DNA of 64,000 nt from Streptomyces sp. AA1529. Its GTDB lineage: Bacteria; Actinomycetota; Actinomycetes; Streptomycetales; Streptomycetaceae. Of this stretch, positions 1 to 7,461 are shown one piece after another; within the stretch, counting starts at the first letter, position 1; each line of letters starts with the position of its first letter. The translations under genes and the position numbers were made by a program. The notes below the pieces were generated by a model. It had not been told where the DNA came from and searched no databases. It was given only the letters and a program-made list of their open reading frames with translations. The stretch is taken from NCBI RefSeq assembly GCF_000280905.1, contig NZ_ALAP01000092.1, forward strand, positions 62,001 through 126,000, in the 5' to 3' direction.

Positions 1-61
1 GGAACGCGTCCCGGGAGGCGGATCCGGTCCGCTCGGGGGCGCCGGCCCGGCGGCGCCGGAC

Positions 62-550
62 GTGCCGGACGTGCCGGACGTGCCGGACGGCGACGCCGAC
101 GGCGCAAGCGGCCGCCCCGGGCCGGACGACGCGTGCCGGGAGCGGGGGCGGCCGCAGGATGTCTGGCCGGTCGTCTCCGCGCTCGCCCGCGCCTTCGACG
201 CGCACGGCGAAGCGCGGGGCATGACGCGGGAGCAGCAGTGGACGCTCCAGGTGCTCAAGCTCTCGGAGGAGACGGGCGAGGCCGCCCAGGCGGTCATCGG
301 CGTCCAGGGCACGAACCCGCGCAAGGGGTACAGCCACGCGTGGGAGGACGTGCACGCGGAAGTGGCCGACGTGGTCATCACGGGTCTGGTGGCCCTGGCG
401 CGCATGCGGCCGGACGACGCGGCGGACTTCCTCGGGAGGCACCTCGAGCGGCAGGCGGCCCGGTTCCCGGCCGCCGGGCGGCCGGGCGCGGAGCCGTCCC
501 CCGCGGACGGCGGACAGGCGCCGCCCTCCGGCGCCCGGCGCCGGCCGTGA
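62..550 (+). CDS. MazG-like family protein
   Basis: Resembles actinobacterial MazG-like proteins, an all-alpha NTP pyrophosphatase superfamily that hydrolyses nucleoside triphosphates. The conserved core has the helix with LSEETGEAAQA (about residues 68-78), the NPRKG loop and a second acidic helix with HAEVADVVI, which would carry the metal-binding acidic residues. The N-terminal 40 residues are low complexity (PDV repeats encoded by a 9-base GTGCCGGAC repeat) and the C-terminal 25 are Pro/Gly rich. The start is uncertain: GTG codons lie at 62, 71 and 80, and the frame stays open to the window edge, so the gene may begin upstream. It converges on the phosphatase gene with only 6 bases between the stops. 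The substrate cannot be told from sequence. Confidence 0.75.
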   Translation: MPDVPDVPDGDADGASGRPGPDDACRERGRPQDVWPVVSALARAFDAHGEARGMTREQQWTLQVLKLSEETGEAAQAVIGVQGTNPRKGYSHAWEDVHAEVADVVITGLVALARMRPDDAADFLGRHLERQAARFPAAGRPGAEPSPADGGQAPPSGARRRP

Positions 551-556
551 CAGCTT

Positions 557-1705
557 TCAGGAAGCGGGAGGCGGCCCGTCCGGGGTGAGGAGGTCGCTGC
601 GGCGGGCGGGGCGGGTGAGGGCGAGGAGCGCCTGGTCGTCCTGGGCGGGGCCGGAGCTGTGCCGGTGCACGTCGGTGACCAGGAAGTCGAGCACGGTGGG
701 CGGGTCCGCCGGGTAGCCGGTGTTGCGCCGGTAGGCGTCCAGCATCTGCGAAATCCGCTCGGCCGGCCGGTAGAAGGTGCCGCTGCGGTCCCGGGCCTCG
801 GTGACGCCGTCCGTGAAGCACAGCAGCGTCCCGCCGGGCGGCAGGTCGTAGGTCTCCACGGGCGAGGCCCAGGAACCCAGCGTCGTGATGCCCAGCGGCG
901 GCGCCTCCCGGGCGGGCTCCAGGACGCGGGCCGAGCCCGCCGGGTCCAGCAGCAGCGGCGCGGGGTGACCGCGGTTGACGAGGCGGACCCGTGCCAGGTC
1001 CTGGGTGAACTCCACGAGCAGCGCCGTGGTGAAGCCCTCGGACTGTTCGAGCCCGCCCTGCCGCTCCCCCTCCCGGACGAGCGTCTCCTCCAGGGTCTCC
1101 ACGACGGTGGGCAGATCGGCGCAGTGGTCGGCGGCGTAGCGGAACGCGCCGATGTCCGCGCTGACGGCCGCGACGGCGGACAGCCCCTTGCCGCGCACGT
1201 CGCCGATCATGGCGCGCACCCCGTAGGGCGTCTCCTGGACCACGTACAGGTCACCGCCGATCAGGGCGGTCTCGTCGGCGGGCACGTAGCGCGCGGCGAC
1301 CCGCAGTCCGCCGGTGCGCTCGGGCGGCGTGGGCAGCACCGCCTGCTGGGCCACCTGTGCAGCGTGCCGGGCCTTGTCGGCGGAGGCGTGGTGCGAGCGC
1401 AGGGTGCGGTTGAGGCCGACCGCCAGCGCGGTGATGGCCACCAGGGTGAGTTGGGTGCCGATGCCGCTCTGCGGCCCGAACGTGCCGTTGGAGTAGGCGA
1501 GCCCGGCCTGTGCGGCCATCGCCGCGACCCCCACGGCGATGATCGTCGGAGGCTCCAGCACCGGCGCCGCCACCACCGGTGCGACGGCGAGCAGCGGTGC
1601 CGTGGAGACCCAATGGCGCGCCAGCAGGTCCAGCCCGACCGCGAGCACCAGCACCCCGGCGGGCACCCACCGGTAGATCCGTCGCCACACCCACACCTGA
1701 CTCAC
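557..1705 (-). CDS. Membrane-anchored PP2C-type (SpoIIE) serine/threonine phosphatase
   Basis: An N-terminal membrane region of several hydrophobic segments (about residues 10-105) is followed by a PPM/SpoIIE phosphatase domain (about 130-365). Conserved metal-binding and core motifs are visible: GGDLY, GDVRGKG, FTDGVTEARD and a final QDDQALL. Proteins of this type dephosphorylate anti-anti-sigma factors or related partners in Streptomyces stress and development signalling; the partner here is unknown. GTG 1705 is chosen because the protein then begins directly with its membrane segment. The longer frame (to 1897) adds an Arg/Pro-rich stretch with no conserved look. No kinase or anti-sigma gene is adjacent, so its circuit is encoded elsewhere. 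Confidence 0.85.
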   Translation of the reverse strand: MSQVWVWRRIYRWVPAGVLVLAVGLDLLARHWVSTAPLLAVAPVVAAPVLEPPTIIAVGVAAMAAQAGLAYSNGTFGPQSGIGTQLTLVAITALAVGLNRTLRSHHASADKARHAAQVAQQAVLPTPPERTGGLRVAARYVPADETALIGGDLYVVQETPYGVRAMIGDVRGKGLSAVAAVSADIGAFRYAADHCADLPTVVETLEETLVREGERQGGLEQSEGFTTALLVEFTQDLARVRLVNRGHPAPLLLDPAGSARVLEPAREAPPLGITTLGSWASPVETYDLPPGGTLLCFTDGVTEARDRSGTFYRPAERISQMLDAYRRNTGYPADPPTVLDFLVTDVHRHSSGPAQDDQALLALTRPARRSDLLTPDGPPPAS

Positions 1706-1958
1706 CCGGACATCCTGCCCCGCGACCGTGCCGCCGTGCGCGTCCCCGCACCGCCGGGTCGGAAGGTTGTGGGGCACCTCCGCCCGCCTGCCCCGCACAG
1801 GCCGCTCGCCGCGGGGATCCCCGCACGCTCCCTCGTGGGGACGGGCCGGCGGAGCGGCCGCTGCGGCCGCCCTCCGGCCCGCTCCGGTACGCCGCACGGC
1901 GGCACCCGGCCCCGCCTCCGGCGCCGCCGCGCTCGGCCGGCGCCCGTCGGCGGGGGTC

Positions 1959-2444
1959 TCAGGGGGCGGTCAGCTCGGTGAAGTCCCGCACGAAGCGGGT
2001 GAGGAGGCGGGCGAGGGCCGCGCGGTCCGGTTCCGGCCAGTCGCGCAGGGCTTCGGCCACGATGCTGCCGCGGAACTCCCTGACGCGGGCGAGCAGTGCT
2101 CGCCCTTCGCCGGTGAGCACCAGGAGTGAGCGCCGCCCGTCCCGCTGGTCGGCCTCCCGGCGCAGCAGCCCCGCGTCCCGCGCCTGGGCGGCCAGCCGAC
2201 TGGCACGCGGCTGGTCGACCCCGAGCACCGCGGCCGCCTCGGTGACGGTGAGGGCGCTTCCCGCTTCGTCCTCGGCCGCGACCGCGTCGACGAGTTCGAC
2301 GACCGCTTCCGGCAGCGCGGCGTGCGGCCCTGTGCGCTCTCCGCGCCGCTCCGCGAGCCGGGCCAGCGCACGCCGCTTCTGCGCCCGGCGCAGCGCGACC
2401 AGCGCGGACTCCAGGGCCGCGACATCGGGTTCCGGGTTGTCCAC
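1959..2444 (-). CDS. MarR family transcriptional regulator (first of a divergent pair)
   Basis: 161 residues with a MarR-type winged helix: the recognition region LTVTEAAAVLGVDQPRASRL (about 66-85), then a wing with DQRDGRRSLLVLT. Flanking helices would form the dimer interface. MarR proteins usually repress a divergent neighbour and release DNA on binding small phenolic or other ligands. It is transcribed away from a second MarR gene (2532), and the 87-base space between them holds a clean palindromic operator candidate. The two may therefore be cross-regulated. The ligand is not predictable. Confidence 0.85.
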   Translation of the reverse strand: MDNPEPDVAALESALVALRRAQKRRALARLAERRGERTGPHAALPEAVVELVDAVAAEDEAGSALTVTEAAAVLGVDQPRASRLAAQARDAGLLRREADQRDGRRSLLVLTGEGRALLARVREFRGSIVAEALRDWPEPDRAALARLLTRFVRDFTELTAP

Positions 2445-2488
2445 GGCACGCTCCCCATTACCCGTTCACTGCATGACCAATCACATTC

Positions 2489-2506
2489 ACATGTTATCTT
2501 ACATGT
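2489..2506. promoter_or_regulatory. Palindromic operator between two divergent MarR genes
   Basis: ACATGT-TATCTT-ACATGT: two 6-base palindromes separated by 6 bases, so the whole 18-base site is an inverted repeat. It lies in a distinctly AT-rich stretch between divergent MarR genes (starts 2444 and 2532), where a MarR dimer would be expected to sit over both promoters. Binding is inferred from position and symmetry only. Confidence 0.55.
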
Positions 2507-2531
2507 ATTACTCCTGGGGACGGAGGTCGGC

Positions 2532-2981
2532 ATGGACGCGACCAAGCCCATCGGCTACTGGCTCAAGCACCTGGACAACCTGCTGGAGCGGCAGTTCGAC
2601 GCCACCCTCGCCGATCTGGACATCGGCCGTCGGCACTGGCAACTGCTGAACACACTCAGTCGCGGCCCGGCCTCCCGCGAGGAGCTGGCCCGCGCGCTCG
2701 CCCCCTTCTGGCAGGCGGGTGCGACGGAGCCGGCGGAGGTCCTCGACGGCCCCGGTAACAGCCTCGCCGCCCGCGGGTGGACAGCCACCGGGGGACAGCG
2801 GATCCACCTCACCGCAGAGGGCCGCGCCGCGCACGCCCGGATCGCCGACCGGATCGCGCACAGCCGCCGCACCGTACTGGGCGAGCTCACCCCCGAGCAA
2901 TACACCGCGACGGTGCGGACTCTCTCGGTCATGGCCGCGAACGTGGAGGCCGACCTCGCCTCCGGTGTGCGCCCGGCCTGA
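2532..2981 (+). CDS. MarR family transcriptional regulator (second of the divergent pair)
   Basis: 149 residues. The N-terminal helix MDATKPIGYWLKHLDNLLE and the following LDIGRRHWQLLNTL and REELARAL segments fit the MarR fold with a winged helix (about 35-95). The C-terminal helices would form the dimer interface. ATG 2532 is chosen because GGGGACGGAGG lies just upstream; longer readings in this frame run back through the operator and the other MarR gene. It is divergent from MarR gene 1959-2444. Downstream (2982-3144) is only a repeat-containing spacer before a convergent hydrolase, so no direct target gene follows it. Confidence 0.8.
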   Translation: MDATKPIGYWLKHLDNLLERQFDATLADLDIGRRHWQLLNTLSRGPASREELARALAPFWQAGATEPAEVLDGPGNSLAARGWTATGGQRIHLTAEGRAAHARIADRIAHSRRTVLGELTPEQYTATVRTLSVMAANVEADLASGVRPA

Positions 2982-2983
2982 AA

Positions 2984-3035
2984 CCTGGCCCGGAGGCCTG
3001 GCCCAGAGGCCTGGCCTGGAGGTCTGGCCTGGAGG
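2984..3035. repeat. Four 13-base tandem repeats downstream of a MarR gene
   Basis: Four near-identical units based on CCTGGCCYGGAGG (2984, 2997, 3010, 3023) plus a four-base partial copy, starting two bases after a stop codon. They sit between convergent genes, and the rest of the spacer to 3144 is GC-rich with imperfect dyads. It may contribute to transcription ending or be a simple slippage repeat; no function is shown. Confidence 0.7.
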
Positions 3036-3144
3036 TCTGAACGCCGAGGCTCCGGCGACAGCAGCCCCCAGGACGGCCTGCGGCACCCCGGGCCGGGCTC
3101 CGCGAGGTCGGGCCCGGCCGGGGCCCCGGACAGGCGGGGCCGGC

Positions 3145-4164
3145 TCAGGCGGGCGGGGCCGGCAGCGCGGCGAGCCACTCGGTGAGGATCCGGTTGATCT
3201 CCTCCGGACGTTCCTGCTGGATCCAGTGGCCGCAGTTCTCGAGGATGTGCGAGGCGTGCAGACCGGGAAGGGTCGCGGGGTAGGCGTCGACGGCGTCGGC
3301 CATCCAGGTGGTGGAGGCGTCCCGGCCACCGCCGGCGAACAGCGACGGCTGGGTGAGCGGTGCGCCGTCGAAGTCCGCGAGCTCCTCCCAGTCCCGGTCC
3401 ATGTTGCGGTAGCGGTTGAGCGCCCCGGTGAACCCGGTGCGCTCGAACTCCCCCGCGAAGACGTCGAGCTCCTCCTCGGTCAGCCAGGAGGGCAGCCGCC
3501 CGGTGGGGAACCGGTCGCACATCCGGCCGCCCGGGGCGACGAAGTGCGGGTCGGGCGCGCCGTCCGCGGGCATGGTCTCGGCGGACAGCGCGGCGTAGAC
3601 GCCCGCGAGCCAGCCGCGCACGTCGGGCTCGATCTCGCTCTCCGCCCGGCCGGGCTGCTGGAAGTAGGAGATGTAGAACTCCTCGCCCCGGCCGATCCGG
3701 GAGAAGACCTCGGACGGCCGGGGGCCGCCGCGCGGACTGTAGGGGACGCTCAGCATCCCCACGGCCCGGAAGACGTCCGGCCGCAGCAGACCGGAGTTCG
3801 CGGCGATCGGCGAGCCCCAGTCGTGCCCGACGACGACGGCACTCCGCTCCCCCAGCGCATGAACGACCGCGACGTTGTCCTCCACCAGGTCGAGCATCCG
3901 GTAGGCGGCCGTCCCGGCAGGCTTCGAGGAGCGGCCGTAGCCGCGTACGTCGAGCGCGACGGCGCGGTATCCGGCCGCGGCCAGCACGGGCAGTTGGTGG
4001 CGCCAGGAGAACCAGGACTCGGGGAAGCCGTGCACGAGCAGCACCAGCGGACCGGCGCCCTGTTCGACCAGGTGGATCCGGCCCGCCGGGGAGGGCACCA
4101 ACCGGTGGGTCGGGGGCGGGATCCGGTCGGTCCGGTCGGTCTCGTCGGTGGCCTGCCGGGACAT
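3145..4164 (-). CDS. Alpha/beta hydrolase, epoxide hydrolase-like
   Basis: 339 residues with an alpha/beta-hydrolase fold. The oxyanion-hole motif HGFPES (about 45-50) and the nucleophile elbow GHDWG (Asp nucleophile, about 113-117) are the epoxide hydrolase signature, as is the Trp next to the nucleophile. A cap domain follows, and the catalytic His sits in NCGHW near residue 315. Such soluble enzymes open epoxides to diols through an alkyl-enzyme ester; haloalkane dehalogenases share the fold but usually differ around the cap. It is the last gene of a minus-strand run after an SDR and an XRE regulator, with gaps of about 95-155 bases, so co-transcription is possible but not certain. Confidence 0.88.
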   Translation of the reverse strand: MSRQATDETDRTDRIPPPTHRLVPSPAGRIHLVEQGAGPLVLLVHGFPESWFSWRHQLPVLAAAGYRAVALDVRGYGRSSKPAGTAAYRMLDLVEDNVAVVHALGERSAVVVGHDWGSPIAANSGLLRPDVFRAVGMLSVPYSPRGGPRPSEVFSRIGRGEEFYISYFQQPGRAESEIEPDVRGWLAGVYAALSAETMPADGAPDPHFVAPGGRMCDRFPTGRLPSWLTEEELDVFAGEFERTGFTGALNRYRNMDRDWEELADFDGAPLTQPSLFAGGGRDASTTWMADAVDAYPATLPGLHASHILENCGHWIQQERPEEINRILTEWLAALPAPPA

Positions 4165-4319
4165 CTACCCCTCCGGAGCTGCGGAACCGTCGAACGCCGC
4201 ACCCGGCCGGCGACCGGGCACTGGCCACGATCATGGGGCCTGCCCCGCCCGAACGCCACCCCCCGCTGTGCGCTCGGGCGTCGAGCGCACCGGCGGCGCC
4301 GGGCCGCGCCCGCCCGGCG

Positions 4320-5162
4320 TCAGCTCCCCGCCGCCGCGGAGCGCGAGCCCGCGGCGGGCAGCAGCCGGAGCTTCTCGTCGCTCTCCGAGCCGGGGACGGC
4401 CGTGTACACCAGCAGCGCCTGGCCCTGGTCCGGATCGAGGAGCACCTGGCAGTGCACCTCGATCTCCCCCAGTTCGGAGTGCAGGAACCGTTTCGGCTCC
4501 ACCCGGGGCGCCCCGACCTCATGGGCGCTCCAGTACCGGGCGAACTCCTCGCTGGCCGCCAGCAGTTGTTCGACCAGCGCCTCGGCCCGGCTGCCCCGGC
4601 CCTGCCGGGAGTAGGCGGCCCGCAGTCCGGAGGCGAAGAACCGGCTGTGCCGCGGGTGGTCCTCCTCCGGGTACAGCAGCCGGGCGGCCGGGTCGGTGAA
4701 CCAGCGGTGGTACAGGCTGCGGTCCGCTCCGGTGAACCGGGACTCGTCCCCGAGGAGCCCGGTCGCCAGCGGGGTCTGCCAGAGCGTCTCGGCGAGGTCG
4801 TTGATGACCTGCGCCGGAGTGTCGTCCAGCCTGCCCAGGATGCGCATCAGTCCGGGGGTGATGTGGTCCGAACCGGTCCGCGGAGGTGCGTTGTGCCCCG
4901 CGACCTGGAAGAGGTGGTCCCGCTCGGGGAGCGACAGATGCAGGCCCTGGGCGATCGCGGCCAGCATCGGCGCCGACGGCTGCGGGCCGCGCTGCTGCTC
5001 GAGGCGGCTGTAGTAGTCCGTGGACATGCCGCTCAGCGCGGCCGCCTCCTCACGGCGCAGTCCCCTGGTCCTGCGCCGCGGGCCGCGGGGCAGCCCCACG
5101 TCCTCCGGTTGCAGAGCCTCCCTGCGGGTGCGCAGGAAGTCCGCGAGCTGTGCTCGGTCCAC
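4320..5162 (-). CDS. Helix-turn-helix regulator with MmyB-like ligand domain
   Basis: 280 residues. An N-terminal XRE-type helix-turn-helix (RREEAAALSGMSTDYYSRLEQ, about 36-56) precedes the MmyB-like domain typical of actinobacterial regulators (HNAPPRTG; LLGDESRFTG; YHRWFTDPAARLLYPEED). These cytoplasmic regulators are commonly found beside SDR oxidoreductases, and an SDR gene lies immediately upstream on the same strand (5256-6011). The last 15 residues are Ser/Ala rich. The likely role is control of the SDR operon; the ligand is unknown. Confidence 0.88.
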   Translation of the reverse strand: MDRAQLADFLRTRREALQPEDVGLPRGPRRRTRGLRREEAAALSGMSTDYYSRLEQQRGPQPSAPMLAAIAQGLHLSLPERDHLFQVAGHNAPPRTGSDHITPGLMRILGRLDDTPAQVINDLAETLWQTPLATGLLGDESRFTGADRSLYHRWFTDPAARLLYPEEDHPRHSRFFASGLRAAYSRQGRGSRAEALVEQLLAASEEFARYWSAHEVGAPRVEPKRFLHSELGEIEVHCQVLLDPDQGQALLVYTAVPGSESDEKLRLLPAAGSRSAAAGS

Positions 5163-5188
5163 GGTCTGCCTCTCCCTGTCCGTTCCCT

Positions 5189-5218
5189 GTCCGTCGCCGT
5201 CCGTCGCCGTCCGTCGCT
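5189..5218. repeat. Three 10-base tandem repeats upstream of the XRE regulator
   Basis: GTCCGTCGCC occurs three times head to tail (last unit ending T) in the 93-base gap between the SDR stop and the XRE regulator start. Its position just before the regulator's start could make it part of a 5' leader or an operator array. Only the repeat is certain. Confidence 0.6.
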
Positions 5219-5255
5219 CGCCGGTACGGTGCCATTCTCCCTCCCCCGCGGTCGC

Positions 5256-6011
5256 CTACAGGAGCATGCCGCCCGATGCCTCGATGCGCTGGCCGGTGAT
5301 CCAGGAGGTGCCCTCGACGAGCAGCGCCGCGGCGGCTGCGCCGATGTCGTCCGCCTCGCCGACCCTGCCCATCGCGGTGACCGCGCCGAGAGCGGACCGG
5401 GTCTCCTGCTGGTCGCGGACGGCGCCGCCGCCGAAGTCGGTCGCGGTGGCGCCGGGGGCCAGGACGTTGACGGCGATACCGCGCGGTCCCAGTTCCTTGG
5501 CGAGATAGCGGGTGAGGACCTCGACGGCGCCCTTCGCCGCGGCGTACGCGGACGTCTCGGCGGCGACGAAGCGGGTCAGCCCGGTGGAGATGTTGAGGAT
5601 CGTGCCGCCGTCCCCGAGCAGTGGGAGCAGCGCCTTGGTGAGGAAGAAGACGCCCTTGACGTGGACGTTCATCAGCCCGTCGAATTCCTCCTCGGTGGTC
5701 TCCGCGAACGGCTTGTGCACGCCGTGTCCGGCGTTGTTGAGCAGGATGTCGAAGTCCTCACGGTCCCAGTGCTCCTTGAGCACTCCGCGCACGGTGTCGG
5801 CGAAGGCCGGGAAGGCGGCGGCGTCCGAGGTGTCCAGCGGCAGCGCCACCGCTGTCCGGCCCAGCGCGCGGAGCTGTGCGACGACGGCCTCGGCCTCGTC
5901 CGGGTGCGAGCGGTAGGTGAGCAGCACATCGGTGCCGGCCTCGGCGAGGTGCAGCGCGGTGCTGCGGCCCAGCCCGCGGTTGGCACCGGTGATCAGAGCG
6001 ATGCGGGTCAT
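5256..6011 (-). CDS. Short-chain dehydrogenase/reductase (SDR)
   Basis: 251 residues with the classical SDR pattern: TGANRGLG cofactor motif near the N-terminus, an NNAGHG motif in the middle, an active-site YAAAK with a preceding Ser region, and a C-terminal substrate loop. It would reduce or oxidise an alcohol/ketone with NAD(P)H in the cytoplasm. ATG 6011 is chosen because GGAG lies 8 bases upstream in the transcript; the GTG six codons earlier has no ribosome site. It is followed on the same strand by the XRE/MmyB regulator, a common pairing. Confidence 0.9.
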   Translation of the reverse strand: MTRIALITGANRGLGRSTALHLAEAGTDVLLTYRSHPDEAEAVVAQLRALGRTAVALPLDTSDAAAFPAFADTVRGVLKEHWDREDFDILLNNAGHGVHKPFAETTEEEFDGLMNVHVKGVFFLTKALLPLLGDGGTILNISTGLTRFVAAETSAYAAAKGAVEVLTRYLAKELGPRGIAVNVLAPGATATDFGGGAVRDQQETRSALGAVTAMGRVGEADDIGAAAAALLVEGTSWITGQRIEASGGMLL

Positions 6012-6214
6012 GCCGTGTTCTCCGTTCACGAAGCGGGTTCCTGCAGCTCAACGCTGCCGCGTACGGGGAACGGGAGGAAGGCAGCAGCTGTCCGGGGATC
6101 GCCGGTCCCCCCTTAGGGTGCGAGGGGGCGGTGGAGAACAGGGCTTCGACCACCGTGAACTTCTCCGCCCGTTCCGCCGTCGAAGGCTGTGCACGGTCCG
6201 ACAGCGGGGGACAG

Positions 6215-6238
6215 CACGAGCAGGGACACGAGCAGGGA
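6215..6238. repeat. Two 12-base direct repeats upstream of a lipoprotein gene
   Basis: CACGAGCAGGGA appears twice in tandem, ending 13 bases before the lipoprotein ATG at 6252. Each copy contains a purine-rich CAGGGA that could act as a ribosome-binding element for that start. No other role is visible. Confidence 0.5.
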
Positions 6239-6251
6239 GTCGACGAGAGCG

Positions 6252-7097
6252 ATGGCACCGGACGCGGACATGACCTACGCCACCCCCGAGGCGAACCGGC
6301 GCGCGCGGACGGCCCCGGCCGCGAGCGGCAGCCCCCTCACGCGCCGCGACCGTCCCCGGCATCCGGCGAGAGCCGCCGCGACGGCCGCCACGGCGCTGGT
6401 GGCGGCGGGGCTGCTGGCCGGGTGCGGCGGCCCGGACGGCGGCGCTCCGGAACTGCGGCGGGTCGCCGGTGAGGCGACGCCCGCGGGAATCGCCGCGTCC
6501 GGCAAGGAGAAGGGCGGCAGCGGGAAGGAGAGCGGCAGCAAGGACAGGAAGGGTGACGGTGAGCGCGCCGAGCCCTCCGCCTCGTCCTCCGAAGGCTCCG
6601 GCAGCTCCGCGGACGGCGGTTCGGGGAGCGGCGGCGCGGAAGCCGGCGGCGACGGCACAGAGCCGGGAGCCGGCTCGGGAGGGGCCTGCGCGGCCTCCGA
6701 CCTCAAGGCGTCCATCGGCCCCAACCGCCCAGGGGCCGGCCAGCACCACCACGCGCTGGTCTTCACCAACAGCTCCGGCAGCGCCTGCACGATGAGCGGC
6801 TTCCCGGGGTTCGCCTTCGTCGACGCCTCGGGCAACCGGGTCTCCGTCCCCCCGCAGCGCGAGGGCGGCAGCTCGCAGCAGGTCGAGCTGGCGCCCGGTT
6901 CGAGCGCCTGGGCGCCGCTGTCGTTCGCCGATCCGCGGATGACGGGTACCGCGACCGTCACCCCGGACGGCGCGCTGCTCACTCCACCGGATCAGCAGTC
7001 CTCGCTGCGGGTCGGATGGTCCGGCGGTCCGGTGACCGCTTCGGGGGACGCCTCGGTGCCGAAGATCGGCCCGGTCTCCCCCGGCACCGGCGGCTGA
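6252..7097 (+). CDS. DUF4232-type secreted lipoprotein
   Basis: 281 residues. A basic N-terminus is followed by a hydrophobic stretch ending in a lipobox (LLAGC), so the mature protein should be lipid-anchored outside the membrane. A long Gly/Ser/Lys/Glu-rich linker (about 75-135) leads to a beta-rich domain with CAASDLKA, TNSSGSACTM and GFPGFAFVD, typical of DUF4232. The paired Cys residues could form a disulfide. ATG 6252 is preferred, though ATG 6270 is also possible. Its function is unknown beyond a cell-surface role. A small membrane protein gene follows after 51 bases and may be co-transcribed. Confidence 0.8.
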   Translation: MAPDADMTYATPEANRRARTAPAASGSPLTRRDRPRHPARAAATAATALVAAGLLAGCGGPDGGAPELRRVAGEATPAGIAASGKEKGGSGKESGSKDRKGDGERAEPSASSSEGSGSSADGGSGSGGAEAGGDGTEPGAGSGGACAASDLKASIGPNRPGAGQHHHALVFTNSSGSACTMSGFPGFAFVDASGNRVSVPPQREGGSSQQVELAPGSSAWAPLSFADPRMTGTATVTPDGALLTPPDQQSSLRVGWSGGPVTASGDASVPKIGPVSPGTGG

Positions 7098-7148
7098 ACG
7101 CCGCGCCTCGTTTGCAGTCCGTAGTCCGTAGTCCGCGAAAGGATCCAG

Positions 7149-7433
7149 ATGAGCGAGCAGCGCACCGACGGGCCCCGCGTCCCGGCGGCGGACTCCGAAC
7201 CGTGGTGGGCCGGCACCGGGCCGGTCGGCGGAGTCGTGCTGATCCTGCTGGGCCTGGGGGCGGTCGCCGCCCTCGTCGTCACCGGCCACGCGACCCCGGA
7301 CGCGTACCTGAACCTGTACGGAGCCGCCAAGGTCGTGGCCGTCGGTCTGGTCCTCGCGGGCACCGGACTGCTCGCCAAGCGGCGCCGCACGCGTGCCACG
7401 TGCGACGCCGACCGGCCGGACGAGGATCGGTAG
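7149..7433 (+). CDS. Small two-span membrane protein
   Basis: 94 residues with two hydrophobic segments (about 25-45 and 58-76) and a short basic C-terminal tail. AAAGGA precedes the ATG by a suitable distance. I do not recognise a family. It follows the DUF4232 lipoprotein by 51 bases on the same strand, so an envelope role alongside it is possible but unproven. Confidence 0.65.
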   Translation: MSEQRTDGPRVPAADSEPWWAGTGPVGGVVLILLGLGAVAALVVTGHATPDAYLNLYGAAKVVAVGLVLAGTGLLAKRRRTRATCDADRPDEDR

Positions 7434-7457
7434 CCGGGCACCCGGGGGCCCGCCCGG
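7434..7457. terminator. GC-rich hairpin between convergent genes
   Basis: CCGGGC at 7434-7439 pairs with GCCCGG at 7452-7457 around a GC-rich loop, filling the gap between the convergent small membrane gene and the P450 gene. There is no T tract, as is usual for Streptomyces terminators. It could serve both directions. Confidence 0.4.
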
Positions 7458-7461
7458 CCGC

